Positions 15,957 through 23,673 of a stretch of 42,231 nt of DNA are shown here, in pieces. The stretch spans positions 1 to 42,231 of the forward strand of contig PWMS01000045.1 of assembly GCA_003558105.1 (NCBI GenBank), given 5' to 3'. Origin of the DNA: Mollicutes bacterium. Lineage in GTDB: Bacteria > Bacillota_I > Bacilli_A > Izemoplasmatales > Izemoplasmataceae. Position 1 is the stretch's first letter, and each line of letters opens with the position of its first letter. A model generated the notes under the pieces. That model saw only the letters and a program-made list of their open reading frames with translations, did not search any database and was not told the DNA's origin. A program made the translations under genes and the position numbers.

Positions 15957-16761
15957 CTTCGCTTCATTTAAGAAACCCAAGCCTTATGAAACGGATAGCA
16001 AATCGTTTTGGGATGATCCCCACATATCCAAACATATGTTAAAGGCACATCTAGATGACCATCATGATGCCGCATCAAGACGACCGCATATAATGGATGC
16101 GGCTTGCTTATTTCTTAAAAATACTTACCCCCCTAAACAGTACCCAAGAGTGTTGGATTTGGGTTGTGGTCCAGGCTTATTGACCGCTCGGTTGTTAGAA
16201 AAGGGGTACGATGCATTTGGTGTCGATATATCTAAGCGTTCGATTGCTTATGCTAAAGCGCAGTTTGGAGAACGGTATTTTGCAAGACAAGATTACCTTA
16301 ATTTAGACGTTGATCAACGCTATGATATCATCGTTTTAATGTATTGCGATTATGCGGTGTTATCGCCAAATAAGCGTCAGCGATTATTACAAAATATTTC
16401 ACGGGTTTTAAAGAATGATGGTGTTTTTGTATTGGATGTTTTTACACCGCAACGATTTAAAGACCGTGATGAGAGAAAATCATGGGTGATGCAAGATGAG
16501 AGTTTTTTCTCACCAAACCCACATCTTTTGTTAGAATCCTTCTATCGTTACAAACAAGATTTATTCTTAGAACAATTTATTATCATCGAAGCGGCGCGAT
16601 GGGATGTTATTAACAATTGGCATCAGACCTACACTTTGAAGCGTATCAAAGACGAGTTAAACCAAAGTGGTTTTAGGGTCTTAAAATATTACGCAGATGT
16701 GACAGGGGAAGCCTATCATGCTCATAGTGAAACATTGTATCTTGTTACTGAAAAATCATAA
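15946..16761 (+). CDS. class I SAM-dependent methyltransferase, 271 aa
   Basis: Motif I RVLDLGCGPGLLTARLLEKG lies at about 65-84, the acid AFGVDIS near 90, and motif IV IVLMYCDYAVLSPNKRQ near 122-138. The N-terminus has KSFWDDPHISKHMLKAHLD, found in a family of small-molecule methyltransferases in Bacillota. The substrate is unknown. The start overlaps the end of ogt, with AAGGAGAG just upstream, so translation is coupled. Last gene of the unit starting at 13239. Confidence 0.85.
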   Translation: MKIDFASFKKPKPYETDSKSFWDDPHISKHMLKAHLDDHHDAASRRPHIMDAACLFLKNTYPPKQYPRVLDLGCGPGLLTARLLEKGYDAFGVDISKRSIAYAKAQFGERYFARQDYLNLDVDQRYDIIVLMYCDYAVLSPNKRQRLLQNISRVLKNDGVFVLDVFTPQRFKDRDERKSWVMQDESFFSPNPHLLLESFYRYKQDLFLEQFIIIEAARWDVINNWHQTYTLKRIKDELNQSGFRVLKYYADVTGEAYHAHSETLYLVTEKS

Positions 16762-16787
16762 AGTCATCGATGCTGATGGCTTTTTTT
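16762..16787 (+). terminator. intrinsic terminator
   Basis: AGTCATC pairs with GATGGCT (one G-T pair), then seven T. Confidence 0.8.
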
Positions 16788-16801
16788 ATACTTTGTATAA
16801 A
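16785..16801 (+). promoter_or_regulatory. 17-bp inverted repeat, candidate TetR operator
   Basis: TTTATAC-TTT-GTATAAA is a perfect 7-bp inverted repeat with a 3-base centre, 18 bases before the -35 of the TetR gene. Size and place suit a TetR dimer, though no second copy is seen before the ABC genes. Confidence 0.4.
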
Positions 16802-16818
16802 TTATCAACGGTTATACC

Positions 16819-16847
16819 TTTTCAATCTTTGAAAAAAAACGTATAAT
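16819..16847 (+). promoter_or_regulatory. sigma-A promoter of the TetR gene
   Basis: TTTTCA, 17 bases, TATAAT. The ribosome site AGGAGGTG follows. Confidence 0.75.
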
Positions 16848-16871
16848 AAAAACGTAGGAGGTGGGCTATAT

Positions 16872-17453
16872 ATGGATGGATTTCAACGCAGAGCTAAGCG
16901 AAAACAGCACAGTATTTTAGCGGCTGCTGAAAATTTTATCATCACACATGGTTTACGTGGCACAACAATCCAGATGATCGCCAAAGCCGCCGATGTTTCA
17001 CAAGTATCGATTTATAATTATTTTGAACATAAAGACCGTGTCATCTATGAAGTAATGAAACGGTTGTTAGAAAATCAAACCAAAACCTTTGAATCTATTG
17101 TTTATGATGCTTCTAAAACATTTGATAAAAAGCTAGATGAACTATTGGTATTCACAAACAATGCATTAGACGACTTACATGAAGATGTGATTGCCTACCT
17201 TTTTAATCGGAATCATAAAGCGATGACAGAATTGCTGGATTGGTATACGACGAACCGGATTATGATGGGCATGGATCATTTGATTCGTGAAGGTAAAAAA
17301 GAAGGCGTGGTATTAAACAAAATAAGCGAATCATCTATCATGGCTTTTTTGGGGCTTTATAAAGCCTTGGATTTTAGCACGTATCATTACCATAAAACCA
17401 CCTTGAAAGACCTGGTCCACATGTTTTTTTATGGGATTCGTGGTCAATCGTAA
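16872..17453 (+). CDS. TetR/AcrR family transcriptional regulator, 193 aa
   Basis: The N-terminal helix-turn-helix (about 10-58) has the standard pattern: ILAAAENFIITHGLRGTTIQ, then IAKAADVSQVSIYNYFEHKD. The C-terminal ligand/dimer part is all-helical and not diagnostic. The gene stands immediately before a two-gene ABC exporter in the same orientation, so control of that exporter and of itself is the natural guess; the ligand is unknown. A modest hairpin separates it from the exporter genes. Confidence 0.9.
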   Translation: MDGFQRRAKRKQHSILAAAENFIITHGLRGTTIQMIAKAADVSQVSIYNYFEHKDRVIYEVMKRLLENQTKTFESIVYDASKTFDKKLDELLVFTNNALDDLHEDVIAYLFNRNHKAMTELLDWYTTNRIMMGMDHLIREGKKEGVVLNKISESSIMAFLGLYKALDFSTYHYHKTTLKDLVHMFFYGIRGQS

Positions 17454-17480
17454 AAGCGCTTAGAAGCGCTTTATTTATTT
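17453..17480 (+). terminator. hairpin between TetR and ABC genes
   Basis: AAAGCGCT / AGCGCTTT around TAGA, followed by ATTTATTT. The broken T run suggests partial read-through into the exporter genes. Confidence 0.6.
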
Positions 17481-17503
17481 ACACGCTAAAGGAGGAAGAC
17501 CGC

Positions 17504-18157
17504 ATGACATATCCCTTGTTTTACTTTCAAAATGTTGCCTACCAAAGGATTCTTTCTATTGATAAAATGGAAATTAATCCTTATGAAGTTACTTGCATTG
17601 TCGGTGAAAGTGGTGGTGGGAAGAGCACCATCTTAAAGTTGCTTAATAAAAGTATTTCTCCTACAAAAGGGACGATTTATTATCATGATAAAGACTTGGC
17701 GGATGTCGATAGCATTACGCACCGTAGGAAGGTTCTTTATTTAAGTCAAAAACCATACATGTTTAAAGGCACCATCAAAGATAACCTTATCGTTGGTTTT
17801 AATATGCAGGGGATAACGCCGCCAAAAGATGAGACCTTAGAAGCGTTGTTAGATAAATTAAAGCTAAAGAAAAGATTAAACGACGATGCCCAATATCTTT
17901 CTGGCGGGGAAGCCCAAAGGGTGGCACTGGCAAGATTGTTGTTATTGGATGGGGATGTTTATTTACTCGATGAGCCATCCAGTGCTTTGGATGATAAAAG
18001 TGCTGGGATTATCTTTGAAACCATCGTTGATTTTTCCTTGAAACATCAAAAAACATTGGTTATGATTACCCACACAAAAGCCATCGCCAATCAATATGCG
18101 CACAAAATCTATACCATCGATCAAGGCCATATCAGTAAGGAGGAGGACAATGGTTAA
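17504..18157 (+). CDS. ABC transporter ATP-binding protein, FetA/YbbL-like, 217 aa
   Basis: Single ABC domain: Walker A IVGESGGGKST near 38-48, Q-loop LSQKPYMF near 82, signature YLSGGEAQRVALARLL near 127, Walker B DVYLLDEPSSALDD near 150, and H-switch MITHTK near 190. Its partner permease begins inside its last codons (8-base overlap). In Escherichia coli the related FetAB pair exports iron and relieves oxidative stress; that role is inferred here from the permease family. The ribosome site AAAGGAGG is well placed. Confidence 0.85.
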   Translation: MTYPLFYFQNVAYQRILSIDKMEINPYEVTCIVGESGGGKSTILKLLNKSISPTKGTIYYHDKDLADVDSITHRRKVLYLSQKPYMFKGTIKDNLIVGFNMQGITPPKDETLEALLDKLKLKKRLNDDAQYLSGGEAQRVALARLLLLDGDVYLLDEPSSALDDKSAGIIFETIVDFSLKHQKTLVMITHTKAIANQYAHKIYTIDQGHISKEEDNG

Positions 18158-18929
18158 TAGTGTTATAGCTCTTAGTGTACCTCAATTAGCACTCGGATAT
18201 ATATTTATTATAGTGATTCTTTTTATTTTAAAGAAACGTCAAATATCGCGTGAAAAGGAACTGATTTTAGCAACGTTTAGAATGACCTTTCAATTGGTGG
18301 TTGTGGGGCTTTTGTTAACCGTGGTTATAGACAATCCTCACCCATTGATTACACTTTTGATTGTATCTATCATGGTAGGATTTGCCGTCTTCACCGTTTT
18401 TAGAAAATTTAAAGGTCGTCTATCTACCGCCTTAAAAAAAGTTATTGCGGTTAGTTTGCCGGTGGGGGCACTATCTTCGCTAATGTATTTTTTGTTTGCG
18501 GTTATTGGTGTAGAACCGTATTTTAATCCGCAATATGTTATTCCAATTACAGGCATGATTGTCGGTAATTCTATGACAGGGGTATCTTTGGGCGTTCATA
18601 CCATGATGAATCGTTTTACCGATAACAAAGAAGCCTTAGAAACAGCTTTACATCTCGGTGCGGCACCCAAGACTGCGTCTAAGCATATAATTAATGAATC
18701 CTTTGATGCGGCGATTATGCCGACGTTAAATAACATGTTAGGTATGGGTATCATTTTTTTACCAGGTATGATGACCGGTCAAATTTTATCTGGGGTTGTG
18801 CCCACCACCGCCATCATGTATCAAATTGGTGTCATGCTTGGTATTTTGGGCGGGGTAGCTTTTTCGACCTTTTTATCCTTGCGATGGGGGTACAAGACTT
18901 TTTTTAACGCGCAAGATCAACTACGCTAA
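18150..18929 (+). CDS. fetB: FetB/UPF0014 family permease, 259 aa
   Basis: About seven membrane segments. The UPF0014 hallmarks are present: RMTFQLVVVGLLL near 40-55, ITGMIVGNSMTGVSLG near 132-147, then ALHLGAAPKTASKHIINESFDAAIMPTLN and FLPGMMTGQILSG in the C-terminal third. The E. coli homologue FetB works with FetA to export iron. The start is ATG 18150, eight bases before the FetA stop, next to the very strong AAGGAGGAGG (18138-18147); a longer frame reaching upstream would only re-read fetA. Confidence 0.88.
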   Translation: MVNSVIALSVPQLALGYIFIIVILFILKKRQISREKELILATFRMTFQLVVVGLLLTVVIDNPHPLITLLIVSIMVGFAVFTVFRKFKGRLSTALKKVIAVSLPVGALSSLMYFLFAVIGVEPYFNPQYVIPITGMIVGNSMTGVSLGVHTMMNRFTDNKEALETALHLGAAPKTASKHIINESFDAAIMPTLNNMLGMGIIFLPGMMTGQILSGVVPTTAIMYQIGVMLGILGGVAFSTFLSLRWGYKTFFNAQDQLR

Positions 18930-18965
18930 ATGTCATGATTTCTTATGGAATGTAGTGTTTTAGTA

Positions 18966-18986
18966 TGGTATAATGATAGCTATCAT
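18966..18986 (+). promoter_or_regulatory. extended -10 promoter overlapped by a 14-bp palindrome
   Basis: TGGTATAAT (18966-18974) is followed without a gap by ATGATAGCTATCAT (18973-18986), a perfect 14-base palindrome covering the expected transcription start. A repressor bound there would block initiation of the EAL gene. Confidence 0.65.
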
Positions 18987-19009
18987 AAGCGCAGCTTAGG
19001 GGGCTTATC

Positions 19010-20638
19010 GTGAACAAAGAAAGACAACTCTTAAAGCAAATAATTTCCAAGCCTTCACAAGGTCGTTTGCTTTTGCATGTTTTAGCGCTTGTATTGCTCC
19101 CTTTTGTGGCCTTGATTGTTTATCAAAGCGGGGGCACGCAATACGCTTATTTACATGCCATGTATATCCCCATCGCCTTGTCGGCTTTTTTGTATGGCTG
19201 GAAGGGCGGACTTCTTGCCGGTGTTTTAGCTGGACTTATTTTAGGCCCATTGATGCCAGTTAATGTCGACACAGGACAAATGCAATCATTTACCAACTGG
19301 TTTTATCGGTTGTTATCGTTTACCAGTTTGGGCGTAATGGTTGGCTTTTTATTTGACTTTCTTTATAAACAATATCAAAGTATGCAAGATCAAAATACCC
19401 ATAACAACGATACGGGATTACCGAATTTTAACTTCTATAAGGCTAAATTCAATGTTGAAGAAAAGCATAGCAATCGCGTTGCGATGACCTTGCAAATCAA
19501 TAACTATGAACCACTTGTTATTTTGTTAGGACGGGAATCGTACTACGAGGTTTTAAAGAATCTATATGAAAATATTAAGCTTATTTTACCGCCAAAAGCC
19601 GTGATTATTCAAGTGGATTCTAGACGCTTTTGGATCGATTTAAGTCATGAAGATTATGAAGCAATGAATACAGAGTTTACTAAAGATTTAGAAGACAAAA
19701 CATTTTATGGTGAACATGTTCCGCTATATTTAGATTTTTCTTTAGGGTTTTCGCTACCGAGTAAACCCAAAATTACGCTTGAACGCTTTAATGAAAGTGA
19801 TATAGCGGCTTTGCATGCGAAGAATAATGCCTTGAAGTATGTTGTATTCCATCAGGCTCACAAAAAGGATCAACTGTTAATCAAAAGATTGGGCGAGCTT
19901 CCTTTAGCGCTTAAAAATGAAGAATTATTTTTGGTATACCAGCCTTTGTTAGATATAAAAACTAAAAAAACCGTTGGTTTAGAAGCCTTGATTCGTTGGC
20001 AATATAAAGATCAGATCTTAACACCCAATGAATTCATTCCACTTGCTGAGGAAACACGGGTTATCGATCAGATTACGGAATGGGTTTTAAAGCAACTGAT
20101 AGAAGATTATCAAGATTTTTCGAAAGTGGCGCCTAAAATTAAAATGGCCATGAATATTTCGCAACGCAACTTGTTTGATCCATCATTGATAGAAAACATG
20201 ATTACAGAAATAAAAAAACACGACATGGCTGACAAGCTTGAAATTGAGATGACAGAGTCGACTTTAATGTTAAACCGTGCTATGACGCAGTCATTTTTGG
20301 AATCGTTTAGACATATTGGTGTCAAATCGATTTTAGATGATTTTGGGACGGGGTATTCTTCGCTTTCTTGTCTTCGTGATTTGCCCGTGGACAAAGTGAA
20401 AATCGACCGTGATTTCACCTTGAATATCAATAAGAATCACGATACAAAGTTATTGGTTAAAGCGATTGTAGATTTGGCGCATTATATGAATTTAGATGTG
20501 ATTGCTGAAGGGGTCGAAGATGAAGAAATCTTAGCAGAGTTAGAAGAACTTGATTGCGATTATATCCAAGGATTTTTGTTCTCGATGCCATTAAGTAGGC
20601 AAGAGATTATCGCATATTTGAAAAAAAATTTAACGTAA
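19010..20638 (+). CDS. membrane EAL-domain c-di-GMP phosphodiesterase with degenerate GGDEF, 542 aa
   Basis: Several membrane helices (about residues 20-118, three to four segments) precede a GGDEF-like domain (about 130-285) in which the active-site loop is lost: the expected GGDEF position reads DSRRFWID. The EAL domain (about 300-540) is complete: GLEALIRW, MNISQRNL, EMTEST, DDFGTGYSSL, VKIDRDF, AEGVEDEE and QGFLFSMPL. It should hydrolyse c-di-GMP, with the dead GGDEF as a possible GTP or dimer regulator. The start is GTG at 19010 after TTAGGGGG. It stands alone with its own promoter, palindrome and terminator. Confidence 0.9.
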   Translation: MNKERQLLKQIISKPSQGRLLLHVLALVLLPFVALIVYQSGGTQYAYLHAMYIPIALSAFLYGWKGGLLAGVLAGLILGPLMPVNVDTGQMQSFTNWFYRLLSFTSLGVMVGFLFDFLYKQYQSMQDQNTHNNDTGLPNFNFYKAKFNVEEKHSNRVAMTLQINNYEPLVILLGRESYYEVLKNLYENIKLILPPKAVIIQVDSRRFWIDLSHEDYEAMNTEFTKDLEDKTFYGEHVPLYLDFSLGFSLPSKPKITLERFNESDIAALHAKNNALKYVVFHQAHKKDQLLIKRLGELPLALKNEELFLVYQPLLDIKTKKTVGLEALIRWQYKDQILTPNEFIPLAEETRVIDQITEWVLKQLIEDYQDFSKVAPKIKMAMNISQRNLFDPSLIENMITEIKKHDMADKLEIEMTESTLMLNRAMTQSFLESFRHIGVKSILDDFGTGYSSLSCLRDLPVDKVKIDRDFTLNINKNHDTKLLVKAIVDLAHYMNLDVIAEGVEDEEILAELEELDCDYIQGFLFSMPLSRQEIIAYLKKNLT

Positions 20639-20639
20639 G

Positions 20640-20660
20640 CCCGTTTTAAACGGGTTTTTC
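20640..20660 (+). terminator. intrinsic terminator after EAL gene
   Basis: CCCGTTT and AAACGGG form the stem, then five T. Confidence 0.85.
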
Positions 20661-20662
20661 TT

Positions 20663-20691
20663 TTGCATGATTTTGATATTAAGGATACAAT
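20663..20691 (+). promoter_or_regulatory. candidate promoter for gltS
   Basis: TTGCAT, 17 bases, TACAAT. The ribosome site GGAGGG at 20712-20717 follows. Confidence 0.5.
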
Positions 20692-20722
20692 ATAAGTAAT
20701 AATGTCACCGTGGAGGGATTTT

Positions 20723-22144
20723 ATGCAACCAGAAATTGTTGGCCTATCGATATTATTGCTTGGATTGATGTTGGTTATAGGAAAACTCATCAGGATAAGG
20801 TTTGATATCTTCTCAAAGTACTTTTTACCATCTTCTGTGATAGCAGGGCTGGTTGTTTTGCTTTTAGGCCCGTCGGTTTTGGGTCAACTATTACCCAGGT
20901 TTGAAGCGTTTGTTCATCTGGATTATGGTGTTTTTACAGAAGATATTTTTAGCGTCTTTGCGACCTTACCGGCGTTGTTAATTAACGTCATTTTTGCGGC
21001 GCTTTTCTTGGGTAAAAAAATCCCTAATATCAAAGAAATATGGATGAGCGCCGGCCCACAAGTTTCCTATGGACAAAGCGTTGCTTGGGGACAGTATGTT
21101 TTTGGGATATTGGTGACCATGCTTATCTTGGTTCCGCTTTTTGGCATCAGTCCGATGGCTGGGGCCTTAATTGAAATAGCGTTTGAAGGTGGCCATGGGA
21201 CCAGCGCTGGTTTGGCTTCTACCTTTGAAGATGTCGGGTTTGCAGAAGGTGCTGATTTGGCTCTTGGTTTAGCTACGGTTGGGGTTGTTAGTGGTGTTAT
21301 ATTCGGTGTTATTTTAATTAACTGGGGCGTACGTAAACAAAAGACTAACTATTTAAAAGATCCTAAAATGATGGATGAGACAAATCTAAGGGGCGTTATC
21401 GATATTGAAGATCGACAAGCCTCTGGGGTTTTAACGACCTCACCACAATCGATTGAACCTTTAGCTTTACATATCGGATTCATCGCGATAGCCATTTTAA
21501 TAGGGCAAGGCTTATTAGAATTGTTGTTGTTATTAGAAAACGCTACATGGGGTCAAAATGGGACGACTATTGTCGCATATTTGCCGCTTTTCCCCTTAGC
21601 GATGATCGGTGGGGTTATGCTGCAAGTCTTTATGGACAAGTTTGATAAATTCCATCTCATTGATCGGGATATGATTAATCGTATCCAAGGATTGGCACTT
21701 GATTTTTTGATTGTGGCCGCGATTGGAACTTTGTCCTTAAAGGTGATTGGCGCTAATATCGGTGTATTCTTAATTTTAGCATTCACCGGGATCGCGTGGA
21801 ATATTTTCGCCTTTATTGTCTTTGCGCCGCGCATGATTCCGAAGAACTATTTTGAACGTGGGATTGGCGATTTTGGTCAATCGATGGGGATGACCGCCGC
21901 TGGTTTAATGCTTATTCGTATCGTCGATGCTCAGCAAGATACACAAGCCTTAGAAGCTTTTGGATATAAGCAGTTATTATTTGAACCGTTTGTTGGCGGT
22001 GGGATTATGACCGCGATTAGTGTACCGCTCATCTTTCAGTTTGGGCCCTGGCCCGTATTCATTATCACTACGATTATTATGGTCATATGGCTTTTAGTTG
22101 GATTTCTTTACTTCGGTAAAAAAGATGCTAAAGATATTAAATAG
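20723..22144 (+). CDS. gltS: sodium/glutamate symporter (GltS family), 473 aa
   Basis: About ten to eleven membrane segments in two inverted halves. The family signature EGGHGTSAGLASTFEDVGF is at about 155-173, and the second-half counterpart GIGDFGQSMGMTAAGLML at about 382-399. GltS proteins bring in glutamate with Na+. An ATG at 20702 is in frame, but GGAGGG at 20712-20717 lies between the two and fits only 20723. Some family members carry other carboxylates, so glutamate is the likely but unproven substrate. The nearby proline-oxidation operon ends in glutamate, so import and catabolism may be linked. Confidence 0.87.
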   Translation: MQPEIVGLSILLLGLMLVIGKLIRIRFDIFSKYFLPSSVIAGLVVLLLGPSVLGQLLPRFEAFVHLDYGVFTEDIFSVFATLPALLINVIFAALFLGKKIPNIKEIWMSAGPQVSYGQSVAWGQYVFGILVTMLILVPLFGISPMAGALIEIAFEGGHGTSAGLASTFEDVGFAEGADLALGLATVGVVSGVIFGVILINWGVRKQKTNYLKDPKMMDETNLRGVIDIEDRQASGVLTTSPQSIEPLALHIGFIAIAILIGQGLLELLLLLENATWGQNGTTIVAYLPLFPLAMIGGVMLQVFMDKFDKFHLIDRDMINRIQGLALDFLIVAAIGTLSLKVIGANIGVFLILAFTGIAWNIFAFIVFAPRMIPKNYFERGIGDFGQSMGMTAAGLMLIRIVDAQQDTQALEAFGYKQLLFEPFVGGGIMTAISVPLIFQFGPWPVFIITTIIMVIWLLVGFLYFGKKDAKDIK

Positions 22145-22160
22145 GATAGATATCTTTTAT
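22130..22160 (+). terminator. weak candidate terminator after gltS
   Basis: AAAGATAT pairs with ATATCTTT across a 12-nt loop, followed by TATTT. AT-rich, overlapping the stop codon. Confidence 0.4.
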
Positions 22161-22166
22161 TTGGTT

Positions 22167-22175
22167 TGATATAAT
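22167..22175 (+). promoter_or_regulatory. extended -10 promoter of the ZIP gene
   Basis: TGATATAAT; no convincing -35. Confidence 0.6.
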
Positions 22176-22209
22176 TTTCACAACAAATGATACTAGATAG
22201 GAGAACACT

Positions 22210-23043
22210 ATGGATTTTTCAACTGGTGAAATACTATTCGCGTTCATGTTAACGCTTTTTGCTGGACTTTCCACAGGGATTGGTAGTGCCATTGCTTTTT
22301 TTACAAAAAAAACCAATGAAACATTTCTTTCCGTCGCGCTCGGTTTTTCCGCGGGTGTGATGATTTATCTATCCTTCATTGAGATTTTCCCAAAAGCGTA
22401 TGAAAGTCTTTCTGAAGCCACGGATGGTGGAGCTTATATCATCACTACCGCTGCTTTTTTCGGTGGGGTAGGTATCACGATGGTAATCGACCGACTGGTG
22501 CCTGATGTGGCCAACCCACATGAACCAAAAGATGTTGAAGACATGGTAAATCCTGAAGAAGCCGACCGTGAACATAAAGAAAAAGCTTTGATGCGTATGG
22601 GGCTTTTTACCGCACTGGCGATTGCACTTCATAACTTCCCAGAAGGTTTAGCTACATTTATTGCGGCTTTAGAAAATCCGGCGCTGGGGGTTTCCATCGC
22701 GATTGCCATCGCGATTCATAATATTCCAGAAGGTATCGCAGTCAGCGTCCCTATTTATTATGCGACCGGTTCTAGGCTTAAAGCCTTTATTTACTCATTT
22801 TTATCTGGTTTAGCTGAACCTTTTGGGGCTTTAATTGGATTCTTTGTATTAACCATATTTATGAGCGATCTAACCTTTGGCATCATCTTTGCGGGGGTTG
22901 GGGGAATCATGGTTTATATCGCTTTAGATGAACTGTTACCGACCGCAGAAAAATATGGTCGACATCACTTAGTCATCTATGGCTTAATTGCCGGTATGGC
23001 GTTAATGGCATTCAGTTTAATCATTTTGCCTAGCGGTTTTTAA
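22210..23043 (+). CDS. ZIP family divalent metal transporter (ZupT-like), 277 aa
   Basis: Eight membrane segments expected. The two metal-binding helices carry [12 protein letters not shown] (about 138-149) and [14 protein letters not shown] (about 173-186), and [11 protein letters not shown] follows near 199. A loop rich in His, Glu and Asp (about 98-122) could act as a metal sensor. ZIP proteins of this subgroup import Zn2+ and often Fe2+ or Mn2+. No metalloregulator site is certain upstream. A terminator follows, so it is a single-gene unit. Confidence 0.9.
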   Translation: MDFSTGEILFAFMLTLFAGLSTGIGSAIAFFTKKTNETFLSVALGFSAGVMIYLSFIEIFPKAYESLSEATDGGAYIITTAAFFGGVGITMVIDRLVPDVANPHEPKDVEDMVNPEEADREHKEKALMRMGLFTALAIALHNFPEGLATFIAALENPALGVSIAIAIAIHNIPEGIAVSVPIYYATGSRLKAFIYSFLSGLAEPFGALIGFFVLTIFMSDLTFGIIFAGVGGIMVYIALDELLPTAEKYGRHHLVIYGLIAGMALMAFSLIILPSGF

Positions 23044-23050
23044 ACCCTTA

Positions 23051-23080
23051 AAGCAGACAAAGAAAATGTCTGCTTTTTTT
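23051..23080 (+). terminator. intrinsic terminator after ZIP gene
   Basis: AAGCAGACA pairs with TGTCTGCTT, then T run. Confidence 0.93.
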
Positions 23081-23092
23081 ATGTGTTTAGAC

Positions 23093-23121
23093 TTGACAAA
23101 ACATCTATCCCTGATTATAAT
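23093..23121 (+). promoter_or_regulatory. perfect consensus sigma-A promoter of hsp20
   Basis: TTGACA, exactly 17 bases, TATAAT. The predicted start near 23128 lies directly before the CIRCE element. Confidence 0.95.
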
Positions 23122-23131
23122 ATAATTAGAA

Positions 23132-23158
23132 TTAGCACTCAACCATATAGAGTGCTAA
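23132..23158 (+). promoter_or_regulatory. CIRCE operator (HrcA binding site)
   Basis: TTAGCACTC, nine bases, GAGTGCTAA: an exact match to the CIRCE consensus. HrcA bound here blocks the promoter until heat or misfolded protein titrates GroEL from HrcA. It controls hsp20 and probably clpB. Confidence 0.98.
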
Positions 23159-23183
23159 CAAAATCAACAAAGGAGGGTCTATA

Positions 23184-23621
23184 ATGTTTAAACTTACCCC
23201 ATTCAATGCTTCGCCACGTAGACGCGATGAGTTTACGGACTTCGCCGACATCATGGACGATTTCTTCAACACGCCGTTTCGTTCCTTAAGACACGATTCA
23301 TTTAAAATTGATGTTGAGGAACAAGAGGACAAATACTTGATTCATGCCGACTTACCTGGTGTAAAAAGGGATGAAATCAAAGTATCATACGATGATCAAA
23401 CCCTAAACATTGAAATTGAACGCGATGAGAAAAAAGAAGATGAAAACAAAGACAAGAACTACTTACATAGAGAACGTCGTGTCTCAGCAATGCGTAGAGC
23501 GATTCACTTGCCAGATGTCGATCCCAGCAAGTTAAAAGCGAAACTTGATGACGGCGTGCTCCACATTCATGCTGATAAATCTGAAGTCCGTGACCAAGGC
23601 TATATGGTCGAAGTAGAATAA
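23184..23621 (+). CDS. Hsp20/alpha-crystallin small heat-shock protein, 145 aa
   Basis: The alpha-crystallin domain (about 42-145) begins FKIDVEEQEDKYLIHADLPGVKRDEI and closes with LDDGVLHIHADK near 122-133, matching the conserved A-x-L-x-x-GVL type motif. The N-terminal arm is short with a DFFNTPF motif. It holds unfolding proteins in a refoldable state; the ATP-driven ClpB next door then extracts them. A perfect promoter and CIRCE sit directly upstream, and AAAGGAGGG precedes the ATG. Confidence 0.95.
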   Translation: MFKLTPFNASPRRRDEFTDFADIMDDFFNTPFRSLRHDSFKIDVEEQEDKYLIHADLPGVKRDEIKVSYDDQTLNIEIERDEKKEDENKDKNYLHRERRVSAMRRAIHLPDVDPSKLKAKLDDGVLHIHADKSEVRDQGYMVEVE

Positions 23622-23627
23622 CAAGCT

Positions 23628-23654
23628 GCTTCAGGGTTCTCCCTGAAGCTTTTT
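23628..23654 (+). terminator. terminator between hsp20 and clpB
   Basis: GCTTCAGGG pairs with CCCTGAAGC around TTCT, then five T. No separate promoter for clpB is visible in the 20 bases left, so clpB likely depends on read-through. Confidence 0.75.
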
Positions 23655-23673
23655 ACTAAGAAAGGGTGATAAT

